A model generated the notes under the pieces. The model was not told the origin of the DNA. It was given only the letters and a program-made list of their open reading frames with translations, and searched no databases. From positions 868,001 through 932,000 of the forward strand of contig NZ_JAPMLQ010000002.1 in assembly GCF_026410305.1 (NCBI RefSeq): DNA of 64,000 bases, written 5' to 3'. Below, piece after piece: positions 34,751 through 45,358 of the stretch. Both the position numbers and the translations under genes were made by a program. Source of the DNA: Sulfitobacter sp. F26204 (GTDB lineage: Bacteria > Pseudomonadota > Alphaproteobacteria > Rhodobacterales > Rhodobacteraceae). Every line of letters starts with the position of its first letter. Position 1 is the stretch's first letter.

Positions 34751-35854
34751 ATGAACAGGGCGATCAGCAAGGAGGGGCCGGTGCGGGCCTTGGGGGCGAT
34801 GTCGGGGACATCTCTGGACGGGGTCGATGCAGCGGTGCTGGTCACGGACGGCCATGATATTCTGGCGTTTGGGCCTACAGCCTATCGCAGTTACACACCC
34901 CAGGAACGTGCGGTTATTGCCGCGGGGTTTGGGCTGTGGCATGGGGCCGCGGTCGAGGCAGCCGCAGAAGTGGTGGAACAGGCGCATGTCGCCTTGTTGG
35001 ACCCAATGGAACGCGTTGATCTTATTGGGTTTCATGGGCAGACCTTGGCGCATGCGCCACGCCTGCAGGGCACTTTGCAGGTGGGTGATGGCGCGGCCCT
35101 TGCGCGGCGTTTGGGCTGTCCTGTGGTCTGGGATTTTCGCAGTGCGGATGTCGAGCTGGGCGGTGAAGGCGCGCCATTGGCACCGTTTTTCCATCATGCC
35201 TGTGCACGTTTTGCAGGTTTGCAGGCACCTGTGGCCTTTTTGAACCTTGGCGGCGTGGGCAATCTCACCTGGGTTGATCCACTGGTTACGCGGCCCCAGG
35301 ATGCAGGCGCATTGCTGGCTTTCGACACAGGTCCTGCCAATGCGCCAATGAACGATCTGATGCAGAACCGTTTGGGAAAGCCATTTGATGACGGGGGAAA
35401 ACTGGCCGCGCGGGGGGCGGTTGAACAGGGGGCGCTGGAGCTGTTTCTGGCAGAGCCCTATTTCGCGCGTATGCCGCCCAAGTCGTTGGACCGCAACGAT
35501 TTTGCAGAAATGGTGGCGTTGGTAGGGGAACTGTCTGATGCTGATGCTGCTGCGACGCTGACCGCCATGTGCGCGGCGGGGGTGGCCGAAGCCATGCAGC
35601 ATTGTCCCGCCCTGCCGTCGAAGGTTCTGGTGACAGGCGGCGGGCGCAACAATCCTGTTCTGATGCAAATGCTGCGCGTCAGCCTTGATTGCCCGGTAGA
35701 GCCGGTTGAAACCATCGGGCTGGACGGTGATATGCTCGAGGCGCAGGCCTTTGCCTATCTTGCAGTGCGGGTGGCACGGGGATTGCCGACCTCTTGCGAG
35801 ACAACAACGGGTGTGCGGGCGGCCGTTGGTGGCGGCGTGGTAAGCCTGCCGTGA
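34751..35854 (+). CDS. anmK: Anhydro-N-acetylmuramic acid kinase
   Basis: 367 residues. Family opening [18 protein letters not shown], then [39 protein letters not shown], and [22 protein letters not shown] precedes ATG 34751. The enzyme phosphorylates 1,6-anhydroMurNAc in cell-wall recycling, which fits with nagZ elsewhere in the window. Confidence 0.96.
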   Translation: MNRAISKEGPVRALGAMSGTSLDGVDAAVLVTDGHDILAFGPTAYRSYTPQERAVIAAGFGLWHGAAVEAAAEVVEQAHVALLDPMERVDLIGFHGQTLAHAPRLQGTLQVGDGAALARRLGCPVVWDFRSADVELGGEGAPLAPFFHHACARFAGLQAPVAFLNLGGVGNLTWVDPLVTRPQDAGALLAFDTGPANAPMNDLMQNRLGKPFDDGGKLAARGAVEQGALELFLAEPYFARMPPKSLDRNDFAEMVALVGELSDADAAATLTAMCAAGVAEAMQHCPALPSKVLVTGGGRNNPVLMQMLRVSLDCPVEPVETIGLDGDMLEAQAFAYLAVRVARGLPTSCETTTGVRAAVGGGVVSLP

Positions 35855-35928
35855 TTTCGGTTGCTGGAGTGGGAAGCAGCGCCATGGGGCAAATCCTGAC
35901 GCGTTCTTTGTCGGTGATGTGGCTATTT

Positions 35929-35950
35929 GAGTTTATTGGCAAAGTGATTG
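35929..35950 (+). repeat. Intergenic motif copy B (GAGTTTATTGGCAAAGTGAT...)
   Basis: GAGTTTATTGGCAAAGTGAT lies 74 bases after the anmK stop, on the same strand. The first 14 bases match copy C exactly; the rest has drifted. Confidence 0.55.
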
Positions 35951-36007
35951 GGGGGCAGGGGATTTACGACTCAGGCGGTGTCTTGGATCAAGGGGTCGAC
36001 CGGGTTG

Positions 36008-36433
36008 CTATCGCGGAATTTCCATTCCGGGCGGGGCCAGCGTGAAGCCGTCAAATTCAAAACCGGGGGAGACCGTGCAGCTGACAAGCGTGAAATCCCC
36101 CGTCGTACGGGCAGATTGCCAGTGGTTTTCGGGCACAATGCACTGAGGCTCGCCCTGGCTCAGATCGGGTGTCAGCAGGTGGTCCTGGCAGGGGCCGGAA
36201 TCGGTTTCGGCCAAAGACAGAACCAGGGGCGCACCGGCATGATAGAGCCAGATTTCAGTGGCATCCACGCGGTGCCAATGGCTGCGTTCGTTGTTCTTTA
36301 GCAGGAAATAGATGCAGGTGCCTGTCGCGCGACCGCTGTTTTGAGCCTGCCAGGTCTGGCGGTAATAGCCACCTTCGGGATGGGGAGCGAGGCCAAGGCG
36401 GCTGATGATCTGTTCGGCGGTCATTTGTGTCAT
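36008..36433 (-). CDS. Cupin-fold DUF985 protein
   Basis: 141 residues. DUF985 signature: LGLAPHPEGGYYRQTW, then IYFLLKNNERSHWHRVDATEIWLYHAG, seen in the short form SHWHRVDATEIW, and VPENHWQSARTTGDFTLVSCTVSPGFEFDGF. The His residues match the cupin metal or ligand pocket. Yeast YML079W is a structural relative; function is not known. It overlaps the upstream GNAT gene by four bases (ATGA). Confidence 0.88.
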   Translation of the reverse strand: MTQMTAEQIISRLGLAPHPEGGYYRQTWQAQNSGRATGTCIYFLLKNNERSHWHRVDATEIWLYHAGAPLVLSLAETDSGPCQDHLLTPDLSQGEPQCIVPENHWQSARTTGDFTLVSCTVSPGFEFDGFTLAPPGMEIPR

Positions 36434-36945
36434 AATCGGCGCTCGTAGAACAGAAGTTCGGGCACGACCTCTGGGGGAAGCGGTTGATAGGGTGTGCGTT
36501 GTGAGAAGCCAAGCCTCTGATACAGGCCCTGTGCCGCATGCAGGCCTTTGGAGGTGTCCAGAACGATGCGTTCAAAGCCGTCCGCCCTGGCCTGTGCGAT
36601 CAAGGTTTCACAGATCAGGGCCGCGACACCCTGTCCACGCGCCTGGTCAGTGACAAAGACCCGTTTGATTTCGGATGTCCGCGGATCGAGCGCATGAGTC
36701 ATCCCGCAACCAACCGCAGTGCCATCGGCGGTCCGCGCCAGCAAAATCATCCCCCGTGGACGTTCATGGATCTGTGCCAGATTGTCCATCAGGGCCTGAT
36801 ATTTTGGCACCGGGTAGAAGGTTTCGGTTATGTCCCTGTCGATGCTGGAATGCGTCATCAGGAAATCGCGAAAGGCCCAACACAGGCTGCGCACCGCGTC
36901 CAGATCGGCGGCGGAGGTTGCTTCGGTCACGGTGGTCGGTGGCAT
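36430..36945 (-). CDS. GNAT-family N-acetyltransferase
   Basis: 171 residues. The acetyl-CoA site is in KRVFVTDQARGQGVAALICETL (about 100-120), followed by FERIVLDTSKGLHAAQGLYQRLGF, the GNAT C-terminal pattern. The substrate cannot be told. Its start is 40 bases after the eno stop, just beyond a terminator hairpin, and its end overlaps the cupin gene. Confidence 0.88.
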   Translation of the reverse strand: MPPTTVTEATSAADLDAVRSLCWAFRDFLMTHSSIDRDITETFYPVPKYQALMDNLAQIHERPRGMILLARTADGTAVGCGMTHALDPRTSEIKRVFVTDQARGQGVAALICETLIAQARADGFERIVLDTSKGLHAAQGLYQRLGFSQRTPYQPLPPEVVPELLFYERRL

Positions 36946-36947
36946 TG

Positions 36948-36973
36948 AAAAACCGGGTGCAGCGTGGCTGCAC
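36948..36973 (-). terminator. Rho-independent terminator after eno
   Basis: GTGCAG at 36957-36962 and CTGCAC at 36968-36973 form a six-base stem with a five-base loop. On the minus strand it is followed by CCGGTTTTTC. It lies between the eno stop and the GNAT start, so the downstream genes are read by leak-through or their own promoter. Confidence 0.6.
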
Positions 36974-36985
36974 GCGCTCCTTTGT

Positions 36986-39186
<2,201 letters not shown>

Positions 39187-39272
39187 GAGTTGAGATCCTT
39201 GTCCGTTTCACAGTTCAAATGACCTGTTTGACGGGCAGGGGCAAGGGGCGGCGACGTGACAGCCCGGCTGCT

Positions 39273-39692
39273 TTAGCCTTTCGGTTTTTTGATTGGCACG
39301 CCATAAAGTTCCAGGCGGTGACCGCGCAGTTCGTAACCCAACTTTTGCGCAATCTTTTCCTGGAGGGCCTCGATCTCTGCATCGACAAATTCGATGACAG
39401 CACCAGAGTTCAGATCGATCAAATGGTCATGATGATCGCGCTCTGCATCTTCATAACGGGCGCGGCCGTCACCGAATTCCAGTTTGTCGAGGATACCGGC
39501 CTCTTCAAACAATTTCACCGTCCGGTAAACCGTTGCAATGGATATGCCCGCATCACGGTTGGACGCGCGGGTGTAGAGTTCTTCAACATCGGGATGGTCA
39601 TCGCTGTCTTCGATCACCTGCGCAATGATACGCCGCTGGCCGGTCATGCGCAGACCCATAGTCTCGCATCTGTTGATGATGGATTTAGGCAT
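39273..39692 (-). CDS. Fur-family metal regulator (Fur/Mur type)
   Basis: 139 residues. N-terminal winged helix: RMTGQRRIIAQVIEDSDDHPDVEELY and ISIATVYRTVKLFEEAGIL (DNA recognition). The dimer and metal domain has ERDHHDHLIDLNSGAVIEF and ends with HRLELYGVPIK. The CxxC structural zinc site of E. coli Fur is absent. This form is typical of alphaproteobacterial Fur, which often acts as the manganese regulator Mur. It lacks the heme-binding features of Irr. Confidence 0.9.
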   Translation of the reverse strand: MPKSIINRCETMGLRMTGQRRIIAQVIEDSDDHPDVEELYTRASNRDAGISIATVYRTVKLFEEAGILDKLEFGDGRARYEDAERDHHDHLIDLNSGAVIEFVDAEIEALQEKIAQKLGYELRGHRLELYGVPIKKPKG

Positions 39693-40026
39693 TCCTGGCC
39701 TCCGCGCGGTGATTGCGCACCATGTAGCGTTCTTTTTCCCGCAGGGCTACCGACGTTTTTCCTGTAGTGGTTGACTTATCCTCTCATCTGCCTCATTTGC
39801 CAAAGCAAGCGATGCCTTCTGCCGCGTGAGCAGTGCCCGACCCGAATTTTGAGGTCCGGCTAAAAAGGCCCGCCGATGTTCCCAAAATCACGCGTGGGGC
39901 CAAGCGCAACAGACAGGTGTCTGGCAGTTGGCCATACACTTGCGATCTGCTTTGCGTGACCCTACTGGCGCAATCTGTGCCTATGAATGATGGCGTGTGG
40001 GATACCTTGCGCGCAGAAAGAATGAT
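39693..40026. other. 334-base intergenic region between fur/mur and the DEAD-box helicase gene
   Basis: The two genes are divergent, so both promoters lie here. A 65-codon open frame at 39833-40030 ends with an ATGA overlap on the helicase start, but it has no visible ribosome site and no recognisable sequence, so I leave it uncalled. The helicase may have a long leader, as cold-shock helicase mRNAs often do. No terminator or clear promoter pair was found. Confidence 0.5.
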
Positions 40027-41340
40027 ATGAGCGATTTTGACATGATGGACCTGCCGCCGAAGCTGGTGGCACGATTGCATGAGATGGGTTTGAAAGACCC
40101 GACACCGATCCAGAAACAAGCCATTCCACACGCTCTGAACGGGCGCGACGTGATGGGGCTGGCCCAAACCGGGACTGGAAAAACGGCGGCCTTTGGTGTG
40201 CCGCTGATCGCGCAGATGATGCGCGAGCCCAAACGCCCCTCGCCAAAATCCGTGCGTGCGCTGGTGCTGGCACCGACACGCGAACTGGCGCAACAAATCA
40301 TGCAGAATCTCAAGGGGTTTTGCGACGGCACACCGATCAAGGCCCAGATGGTCGTGGGCGGCCAGTCGATCAATCCACAGATCAACCGGCTTGACCGCGG
40401 CGTCGACATTCTGGTGGCGACACCGGGTCGGTTGCTTGATCTGATGGACCGGCGCGCCGTGAAGCTGAACGAGGCAACCTTTCTGGTGCTGGACGAGGCG
40501 GATCAGATGCTCGACATGGGCTTTATCCACGATCTGCGTAAAATTTCAGCCGTGATGCCCAAAGAACGTCAGACGATGTTGTTCTCAGCGACAATGCCCA
40601 AATTGATGAACGAGATCGCAAGCACCTATTTGCGCAGTCCGATCCGTATTGAAGTTTCGCCTCCGGGCAAGGCGGCGGATAAAGTCACCCAAGAGGTTCA
40701 TTTCATCGCCAAGGCCGAGAAAACATCGTTGTTGCAAGAATTGCTGGCGAAACACAAAGAGGAGCGTGCCCTGGTCTTTGGACGGACAAAACACGGGTGC
40801 GAAAAATTGATGAAGACCCTGGTAAAAGCCGGTTTTAATGCGGCTTCCATCCACGGGAACAAATCGCAAGGCCAGCGCGATCGCGCTATTGCCGGATTCA
40901 AGTCCGGACAAGTCACGGTATTGGTGGCAACGGATGTTGCGGCGCGCGGATTGGATATTCCAGATGTAAAGCACGTATATAACTATGAACTGCCTAATGT
41001 TCCTGACAATTATGTCCACCGGATCGGCCGTACTGCACGAGCGGGCAAGGATGGAGCGGCGATTGCCTTTTGTGCGCCGGATGAAATGGGCGAACTGATT
41101 GCTATTCAGAAAGTGATGAAAATACGCATTCCCGTGGCCTCGGGCCGTCCCTGGGAAGGTGCCGAGATCGAAGAGAAACCGAAGCAGCAGCGCGGTCGTG
41201 GCCGCGGCCGGTCTGGTGGCGGCGGTGGTGGTGGTCGCCCGTCGGGTGGCGGCGGACAGGGCGCTGGCAAGCCGGGTGGCGGTCGCAACCGTCGGCGCGG
41301 TGGCGGTGGTGGAAAGCCGGGTGGCCAACAGGCCGCTTGA
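40027..41340 (+). CDS. DEAD-box RNA helicase (RhlE-like) with RGG-type tail
   Basis: 437 residues. Q motif DPTPIQKQAI, motif I AQTGTGKTAA, Ia APTRELAQQI, motif II VLDEADQMLDMGF, motif III FSATMP, motif V VATDVAARGLDIPDV and motif VI HRIGRTARAGKDG. From about residue 380 the tail is almost all Gly, Arg and Lys (RGRGRGRSGGGGGGGRPSGG), expected to bind RNA loosely. Such helicases act in ribosome assembly and cold adaptation. ATG 40027 gives the family N-terminus. Confidence 0.95.
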   Translation: MSDFDMMDLPPKLVARLHEMGLKDPTPIQKQAIPHALNGRDVMGLAQTGTGKTAAFGVPLIAQMMREPKRPSPKSVRALVLAPTRELAQQIMQNLKGFCDGTPIKAQMVVGGQSINPQINRLDRGVDILVATPGRLLDLMDRRAVKLNEATFLVLDEADQMLDMGFIHDLRKISAVMPKERQTMLFSATMPKLMNEIASTYLRSPIRIEVSPPGKAADKVTQEVHFIAKAEKTSLLQELLAKHKEERALVFGRTKHGCEKLMKTLVKAGFNAASIHGNKSQGQRDRAIAGFKSGQVTVLVATDVAARGLDIPDVKHVYNYELPNVPDNYVHRIGRTARAGKDGAAIAFCAPDEMGELIAIQKVMKIRIPVASGRPWEGAEIEEKPKQQRGRGRGRSGGGGGGGRPSGGGGQGAGKPGGGRNRRRGGGGGKPGGQQAA

Positions 41341-41624
41341 TCCGCTGATCGGCTCTCAATGCGTTGAACGAACGGTGGCATTGCTGATGGCGGTGCCGCC
41401 GTTTTTGCATTTGCCCGGCGGTTTATGCAAAAATCCATGGATGTTTCGCGCCGTGGCGTGATGGCGCATGATTGATTTTTCCCTGGCCCGGCTGGCCCCG
41501 AGGAGTCGCTTGTTACCGTTGCGCCCATGCTCATCTGAGTGATCGGAAAGCTGCACAAATCTGGGTAAAACTGCCTGCGCTCCAAATAAACTTCGGGGCG
41601 CAAGCGATTGATATTTTGTTGTTT
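41341..41624. other. 284-base convergent intergenic region
   Basis: It lies between the helicase gene and the convergent DUF533 gene. No gene is supported. CCGCC and GGCGG around 41397-41425 could pair across a long loop before a short T stretch, which is too weak to call a terminator. Confidence 0.4.
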
Positions 41625-42476
41625 TCAGGTGTAAAGAGACGGTACGCCCATCTGTGCATGAATGTCGTTCACTTCGGCGGGCTTCATGCCGTAACCCTGG
41701 GCCAACTGATGCAGATATTGTGCCTCTTTCTGGGTGTCCAGATCGATCCCCAGCAGGGACATTGCATAGATCTGACTTTGCATGCCTTCAGGCGTTTCGC
41801 GCACCAACATGTCGACATCTACCGGTGCTTGCAGCTGTGCCTGGACAAAGGCGGCTTCTTCGGCGTCGACGTCGCCCAATTGATCCAGTAGCTTGGCTTT
41901 TTCAGCTTCGTCAAAGGTGCCATCCGATTTTGCCGCCTGGATCATAGCGGCGAGCATCAAACCTGCTGCGGCTTCCTGATCCTGTGACGGCTCGATCTCG
42001 GGCTCGGGGGTGGAATCGAATTGCGAGTTCAAGACCGCCCCAAAATCATGATCGTTCGTTTTCGGACGCTTTTGCACGGCTGCGCCAGCCCCGGCCAATA
42101 GCCCGCCGGCACCGGCCAGACCGCCCAGCAAACCGCCAAGCCCACCCTTCGAACTGCCACCGCTGCCAAGCAGATCGCCCAGCCCGCCGGTCGAGGTCCT
42201 GCCGCCGCCACCGCCCAGTTGGTTGAGCAAACCGCCCAGGCCTCCGGACATGCCCGGGGCATTTGCACCGCCTGCACCGCCCAGAAGGCCACCAAGCATA
42301 TCCTGTAGTCCGCCGCCCGCAGTTGCCGTGCCGCCACCGGTCAAACCACCCAGCAAACCACCCAGGCCGCCTGCACCCGCTGTATTTGCGTTATTGCCCT
42401 TTTTCATCATCGCGCTGGCACCCTTTGCCACCGCTACGCCAACGGCCACTTTGGCCAAGGTTTTCATCAAGCTCAT
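41625..42476 (-). CDS. DUF533/TerB-like protein with Gly-rich N-terminal half
   Basis: 283 residues. Residues 1-25 form a hydrophobic helix (LAKVAVGVAVAKGASAMMKK); about 35-135 is built from Gly-Leu repeats (GGLGGLLGGL types). The C-terminal part (about 165-283) is DUF533/YebE-like: AAAGLMLAAMIQAAKSDGTFDEAEKAKLLDQLGDVD, cut here to its AAKSDGTFDEAEK core, and LDTQKEAQYLHQLAQGYGM. The TerB-like fold carries acidic residues that may bind metal. Function is unknown. Confidence 0.85.
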   Translation of the reverse strand: MSLMKTLAKVAVGVAVAKGASAMMKKGNNANTAGAGGLGGLLGGLTGGGTATAGGGLQDMLGGLLGGAGGANAPGMSGGLGGLLNQLGGGGGRTSTGGLGDLLGSGGSSKGGLGGLLGGLAGAGGLLAGAGAAVQKRPKTNDHDFGAVLNSQFDSTPEPEIEPSQDQEAAAGLMLAAMIQAAKSDGTFDEAEKAKLLDQLGDVDAEEAAFVQAQLQAPVDVDMLVRETPEGMQSQIYAMSLLGIDLDTQKEAQYLHQLAQGYGMKPAEVNDIHAQMGVPSLYT

Positions 42477-42628
42477 CTGGTAAACCCCCTATTTGAGTCG
42501 CCGCAGTTTGACATGTTTTGCGACAGCCACGAGGGGAAAATACAAGGATTTACCTCAGTCGCGGGTATTTTCACATTGACTGGCTGGCTGTCAGCCGCGC
42601 TAGTGGTGCGATGGAACGCAAGGATCAT

Positions 42629-43498
42629 ATGGACCTTTTCGGTGCGGCTGCTCTCATCGCCTTTGCGTTGCATCTGGCGTTCAATCAGGTCGTGATCAAA
42701 GTGACCGGCGGTGGTTTCGGGCCGGTCTTTCAGGCGGGCCTACGCTCTGCCGGTGCGGTGTTGGTGCTCTACCTTTGGATGCACATGCGCGGAGTCAGCT
42801 TCTCTGTTCCGCGCAATGCATGGTTGGGTGGTATCGCATCGGGTCTGTTCTTTACGTTTGAATTCCTTTGCCTTTTCTCGGCATTGGACATCACAACGGT
42901 CAGTCGGGCCTCGGTGATCTTTTATTCCATGCCGGTCTGGCTTTCCCTGATCGCCCATGTGTTTTTCCCGGGAGAACGCCTTACACCGCTCAAGATCACA
43001 GGTTTGTTGCTGGCAATGACCGGCGTTGCGGTTGCGCTGGCGGATCGGTCGGGGGGGGACGTCAGCTGGGCAGGAGACTTGTTGGCGCTTACTTCGGCGT
43101 TTTGCTGGGCGGCAATCGTGATTTGCGTGCGCATCACGCCGCTGTCCGAGGTGCCGCCTGCGCAACAGCTGATGTTTCAGGTTTTGATATCTGCACCGAT
43201 CCTGTTGCTGCTCGCACCCTTTCTTGGTCCATTGCTGCGCGATGTTGCCCCGATCCATATCGTCGGCTTGTTGTTTCAGATCGTCGCCATCGCCAGCCTT
43301 GGATTTCTGGCGTGGTTCTGGTTGATGACGATTTATCCCGCCTCTTCGGTTGCATCTTTCAGCTTTCTGTCCCCGGTGTTTTCGGTGATCTTGGGCTGGC
43401 TATTGCTCTCCGAAGACGTCGCGCCCTCCGTTTGGGGTGCCTTGGTTCTGGTCGCCAGCGGGATTTACCTGATCAACCGAAAGCCGCGCAAAACCTAG
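42629..43498 (+). CDS. EamA/DMT-family inner-membrane transporter
   Basis: 289 residues with about ten hydrophobic segments. EamA patterns: LFSALDITTVSRASVIFYSMPVWLSLIAHVFF, shortened here to its TVSRASVIFYSMPVW core, and the second-half match YPASSVASFSFLSPVFSVILGWLLL. Start 42629 (MDLFGAAAL) has AAGGATC upstream; ATG 42611 is an alternative. The stop overlaps the convergent selO stop by four bases. The substrate is unknown. Confidence 0.88.
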   Translation: MDLFGAAALIAFALHLAFNQVVIKVTGGGFGPVFQAGLRSAGAVLVLYLWMHMRGVSFSVPRNAWLGGIASGLFFTFEFLCLFSALDITTVSRASVIFYSMPVWLSLIAHVFFPGERLTPLKITGLLLAMTGVAVALADRSGGDVSWAGDLLALTSAFCWAAIVICVRITPLSEVPPAQQLMFQVLISAPILLLLAPFLGPLLRDVAPIHIVGLLFQIVAIASLGFLAWFWLMTIYPASSVASFSFLSPVFSVILGWLLLSEDVAPSVWGALVLVASGIYLINRKPRKT

Positions 43499-44904
43499 GT
43501 GCCACAAAAGGTAGCTGGAACGATCTCTTGCCGGGAAGGCGGGCGGGCAAGAGCGGCATCGGTTTCGACAAATGGCGTTGCGAGGGCCTTCATCAACCGT
43601 TCGAAAGGGGCCATGTCACCGGCAACCGCGGCCTCAATCATCTGTTCAATCCGGTGATTTCGGGGAATGATGACGGGATTGGCGCTTTGCATAACCGTTT
43701 GAGATTCTGCCTCGGTGGTCAGGCGGTTTTTCCATTTTTCCGACCATTGATCGAAGGCTTCAAGGTCTGTGAATTGATCCCGCGCCTTGCCTTCGTTAAG
43801 TGCCTGAAAAGTGTTGGTAAAGTCGGCTTCATCGGTTTGCATAAGCGCCAAAAGCTCTTCAATCAGGCCTTGGTCATCAGCCTGTGGCGTGCTGATGCCA
43901 ATCTTGGCACAAAACCGGTTTAGCCATGCTTTCTCCAACAGATCTGGCATCGCATGAACAATTTCTGTTGCTTCTTCGAGGGCGGCATCGCGGTCTTTGA
44001 AGAGTTGGATCAAACAGGTTGCCAATTGAGCCATGTTCCAGACGGCAATGCCAGGTTGCGTACCAAAGGCATACCTGCCTTGGGTATCGATGGAACTGAA
44101 AACGCGGTTTTGATGAAACCCATCCATAAAGGCACAGGGGCCATAGTCGATGGTTTCTCCAGCGATGCTGCAATTATCCGTGTTCATCACGCCATGGATG
44201 AAACCGACAGACATCCAGCGCGTGACCAGATCGGCCTGCGCCGCGCAGACCGCCCGCAGCAGGTCCATCGGGCCCTGGGCCTCGGGATAGTGACGTTGAA
44301 TTGTGTATTCCGTGAGGGTCCGGAGATGCTCAAGCTCACCACGATGGGCAAAAACCTGAAACGTACCGACGCGCAAATGGCTGGTGGCCACGCGGGTCAG
44401 TACCGCGCCGGGCAGCGCGCCTTGCTCGCGCCAGATCTGTTCGCCTGTTGCAACAGCAGCCAAAGCGCGGGTGGTGGGAATGCCAAGGGCTTGCATTGCC
44501 TCCGAGATCACATATTCGCGCAACACAGGGCCAAGCCAGGCACGGCCGTCGCCCATGCGAGAATAAGGTGTCGGACCGGACCCCTTGAGCTGGATGTCAC
44601 GGCGGATCCCGTCGCTGCCAATGACCTCGCCCAACAGGATCGCGCGGCCATCACCAAGTTGCGGATTAAAACTGCCAAACTGGTGACCGGCATAAAGCTG
44701 GGCAATCGGAGCCGCGTTTTGGGGTATTGAATTACCGCTAAATACGCTGGCCGCCTCGGCAAAGTCATCGAGCTCAATACCCAAGGTCAATGCCAGTTCA
44801 TTGTTGAAAGCCAATAGCTTGGGGTCTGAAACTGAAGTTGGTTTCTGTTTTGAAAAGAAACCTTCGGGCAAAAGGGCATAGCTGTTGTCAAATGGGATGA
44901 ACAT
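43495..44904 (-). CDS. selO: Protein adenylyltransferase SelO (YdiU/UPF0061)
   Basis: 469 residues, pseudokinase fold. Visible family lines: AQLYAGHQFGSFNPQLGDGRAILLGE, cut here to GHQFGSFNPQLGDGRA, then LKGSGPTPYSRMGDGRAWLG, MSVGFIHGVMNTDNCSIAGETIDYGPCAFMD, seen in GVMNTDNCSIAGETIDYGP. SelO transfers AMP to proteins under redox stress. It ends in a Cys-Gly-Thr sequence (FCGT); the family usually has Sec or Cys near the C-terminus. Start 44904 is just after the upstream GNAT stop. Confidence 0.94.
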   Translation of the reverse strand: MFIPFDNSYALLPEGFFSKQKPTSVSDPKLLAFNNELALTLGIELDDFAEAASVFSGNSIPQNAAPIAQLYAGHQFGSFNPQLGDGRAILLGEVIGSDGIRRDIQLKGSGPTPYSRMGDGRAWLGPVLREYVISEAMQALGIPTTRALAAVATGEQIWREQGALPGAVLTRVATSHLRVGTFQVFAHRGELEHLRTLTEYTIQRHYPEAQGPMDLLRAVCAAQADLVTRWMSVGFIHGVMNTDNCSIAGETIDYGPCAFMDGFHQNRVFSSIDTQGRYAFGTQPGIAVWNMAQLATCLIQLFKDRDAALEEATEIVHAMPDLLEKAWLNRFCAKIGISTPQADDQGLIEELLALMQTDEADFTNTFQALNEGKARDQFTDLEAFDQWSEKWKNRLTTEAESQTVMQSANPVIIPRNHRIEQMIEAAVAGDMAPFERLMKALATPFVETDAALARPPSRQEIVPATFCGT

Positions 44905-44908
44905 CTGA

Positions 44909-45358
44909 TCAAAGAACTCGGGACATGAACATGTATTTTTCTCGCGGTTTGAAACCGGCCCTTGCATAGAGTTTGAGCGCGGCAGCATTTTCTCGGTCAA
45001 CCTCGAGGTGAACAGCCCTGAGGCCACCTTCGGCGAGGGCCCGGGGCAAAGCGATCAGGCTTTCTGTTGCAATGCCACGTCCGCGCACGCCGGGGCGAAT
45101 GTAAAGTTCGTCCAGAATTGCGTCCAAACCGCCAAATTCGATGGACCAGCCGAAACATAGTACCATGTAGCCGATGGCCGCACGCGGGGGGCCAATCAGA
45201 TAAATCGCACCATATGGGGATCCTTCAAGCAATGGCGCAAGCGCTGCCCGGCGTATTTCGTCGGATTGCGAAATCCCTGTTTCGGCGTGAAAATTGGCAC
45301 AAAGGGTCGCGACCTTGTCCAGATGCTCCGGTTTGGCGAGGGTGAGGGCCGCACTCAC
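44909..45358 (-). CDS. GNAT-family N-acetyltransferase
   Basis: 149 residues. LDELYIRPGVRGRGIATESLIALP contains the Arg-Gly acetyl-CoA loop (about 90-105), then VHLEVDRENAAALKLYARAGF, the GNAT closing pattern. The acceptor is unknown. It overlaps the nucleoside hydrolase gene upstream by four bases and is followed four bases later by selO, so the three are probably one transcript. Confidence 0.9.
   Translation of the reverse strand: MSAALTLAKPEHLDKVATLCANFHAETGISQSDEIRRAALAPLLEGSPYGAIYLIGPPRAAIGYMVLCFGWSIEFGGLDAILDELYIRPGVRGRGIATESLIALPRALAEGGLRAVHLEVDRENAAALKLYARAGFKPREKYMFMSRVL

Noticed and set aside
34535-35668. 377-codon open frame on the minus strand
   Set aside because: Antisense to anmK and it runs into tyrS; no motif.
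39273-39692. Calling the Fur-family gene irr
   Set aside because: The metal-domain line DHHDHLIDLNSGAVIEF and the LELYGVPIK end fit Fur/Mur; heme-binding features of Irr are missing.
39833-40030. 65-codon open frame with ATGA overlap on the helicase start
   Set aside because: No ribosome site, no family resemblance, and odd composition; overlap could be chance.
42868-43923. 351-codon open frame on the plus strand
   Set aside because: Covers the EamA gene in another frame and selO antisense; not a gene.
43495-45027. Longer selO product starting at 45027
   Set aside because: The extra 41 residues run through the end of the GNAT gene in another frame; the family N-terminus starts at 44904.
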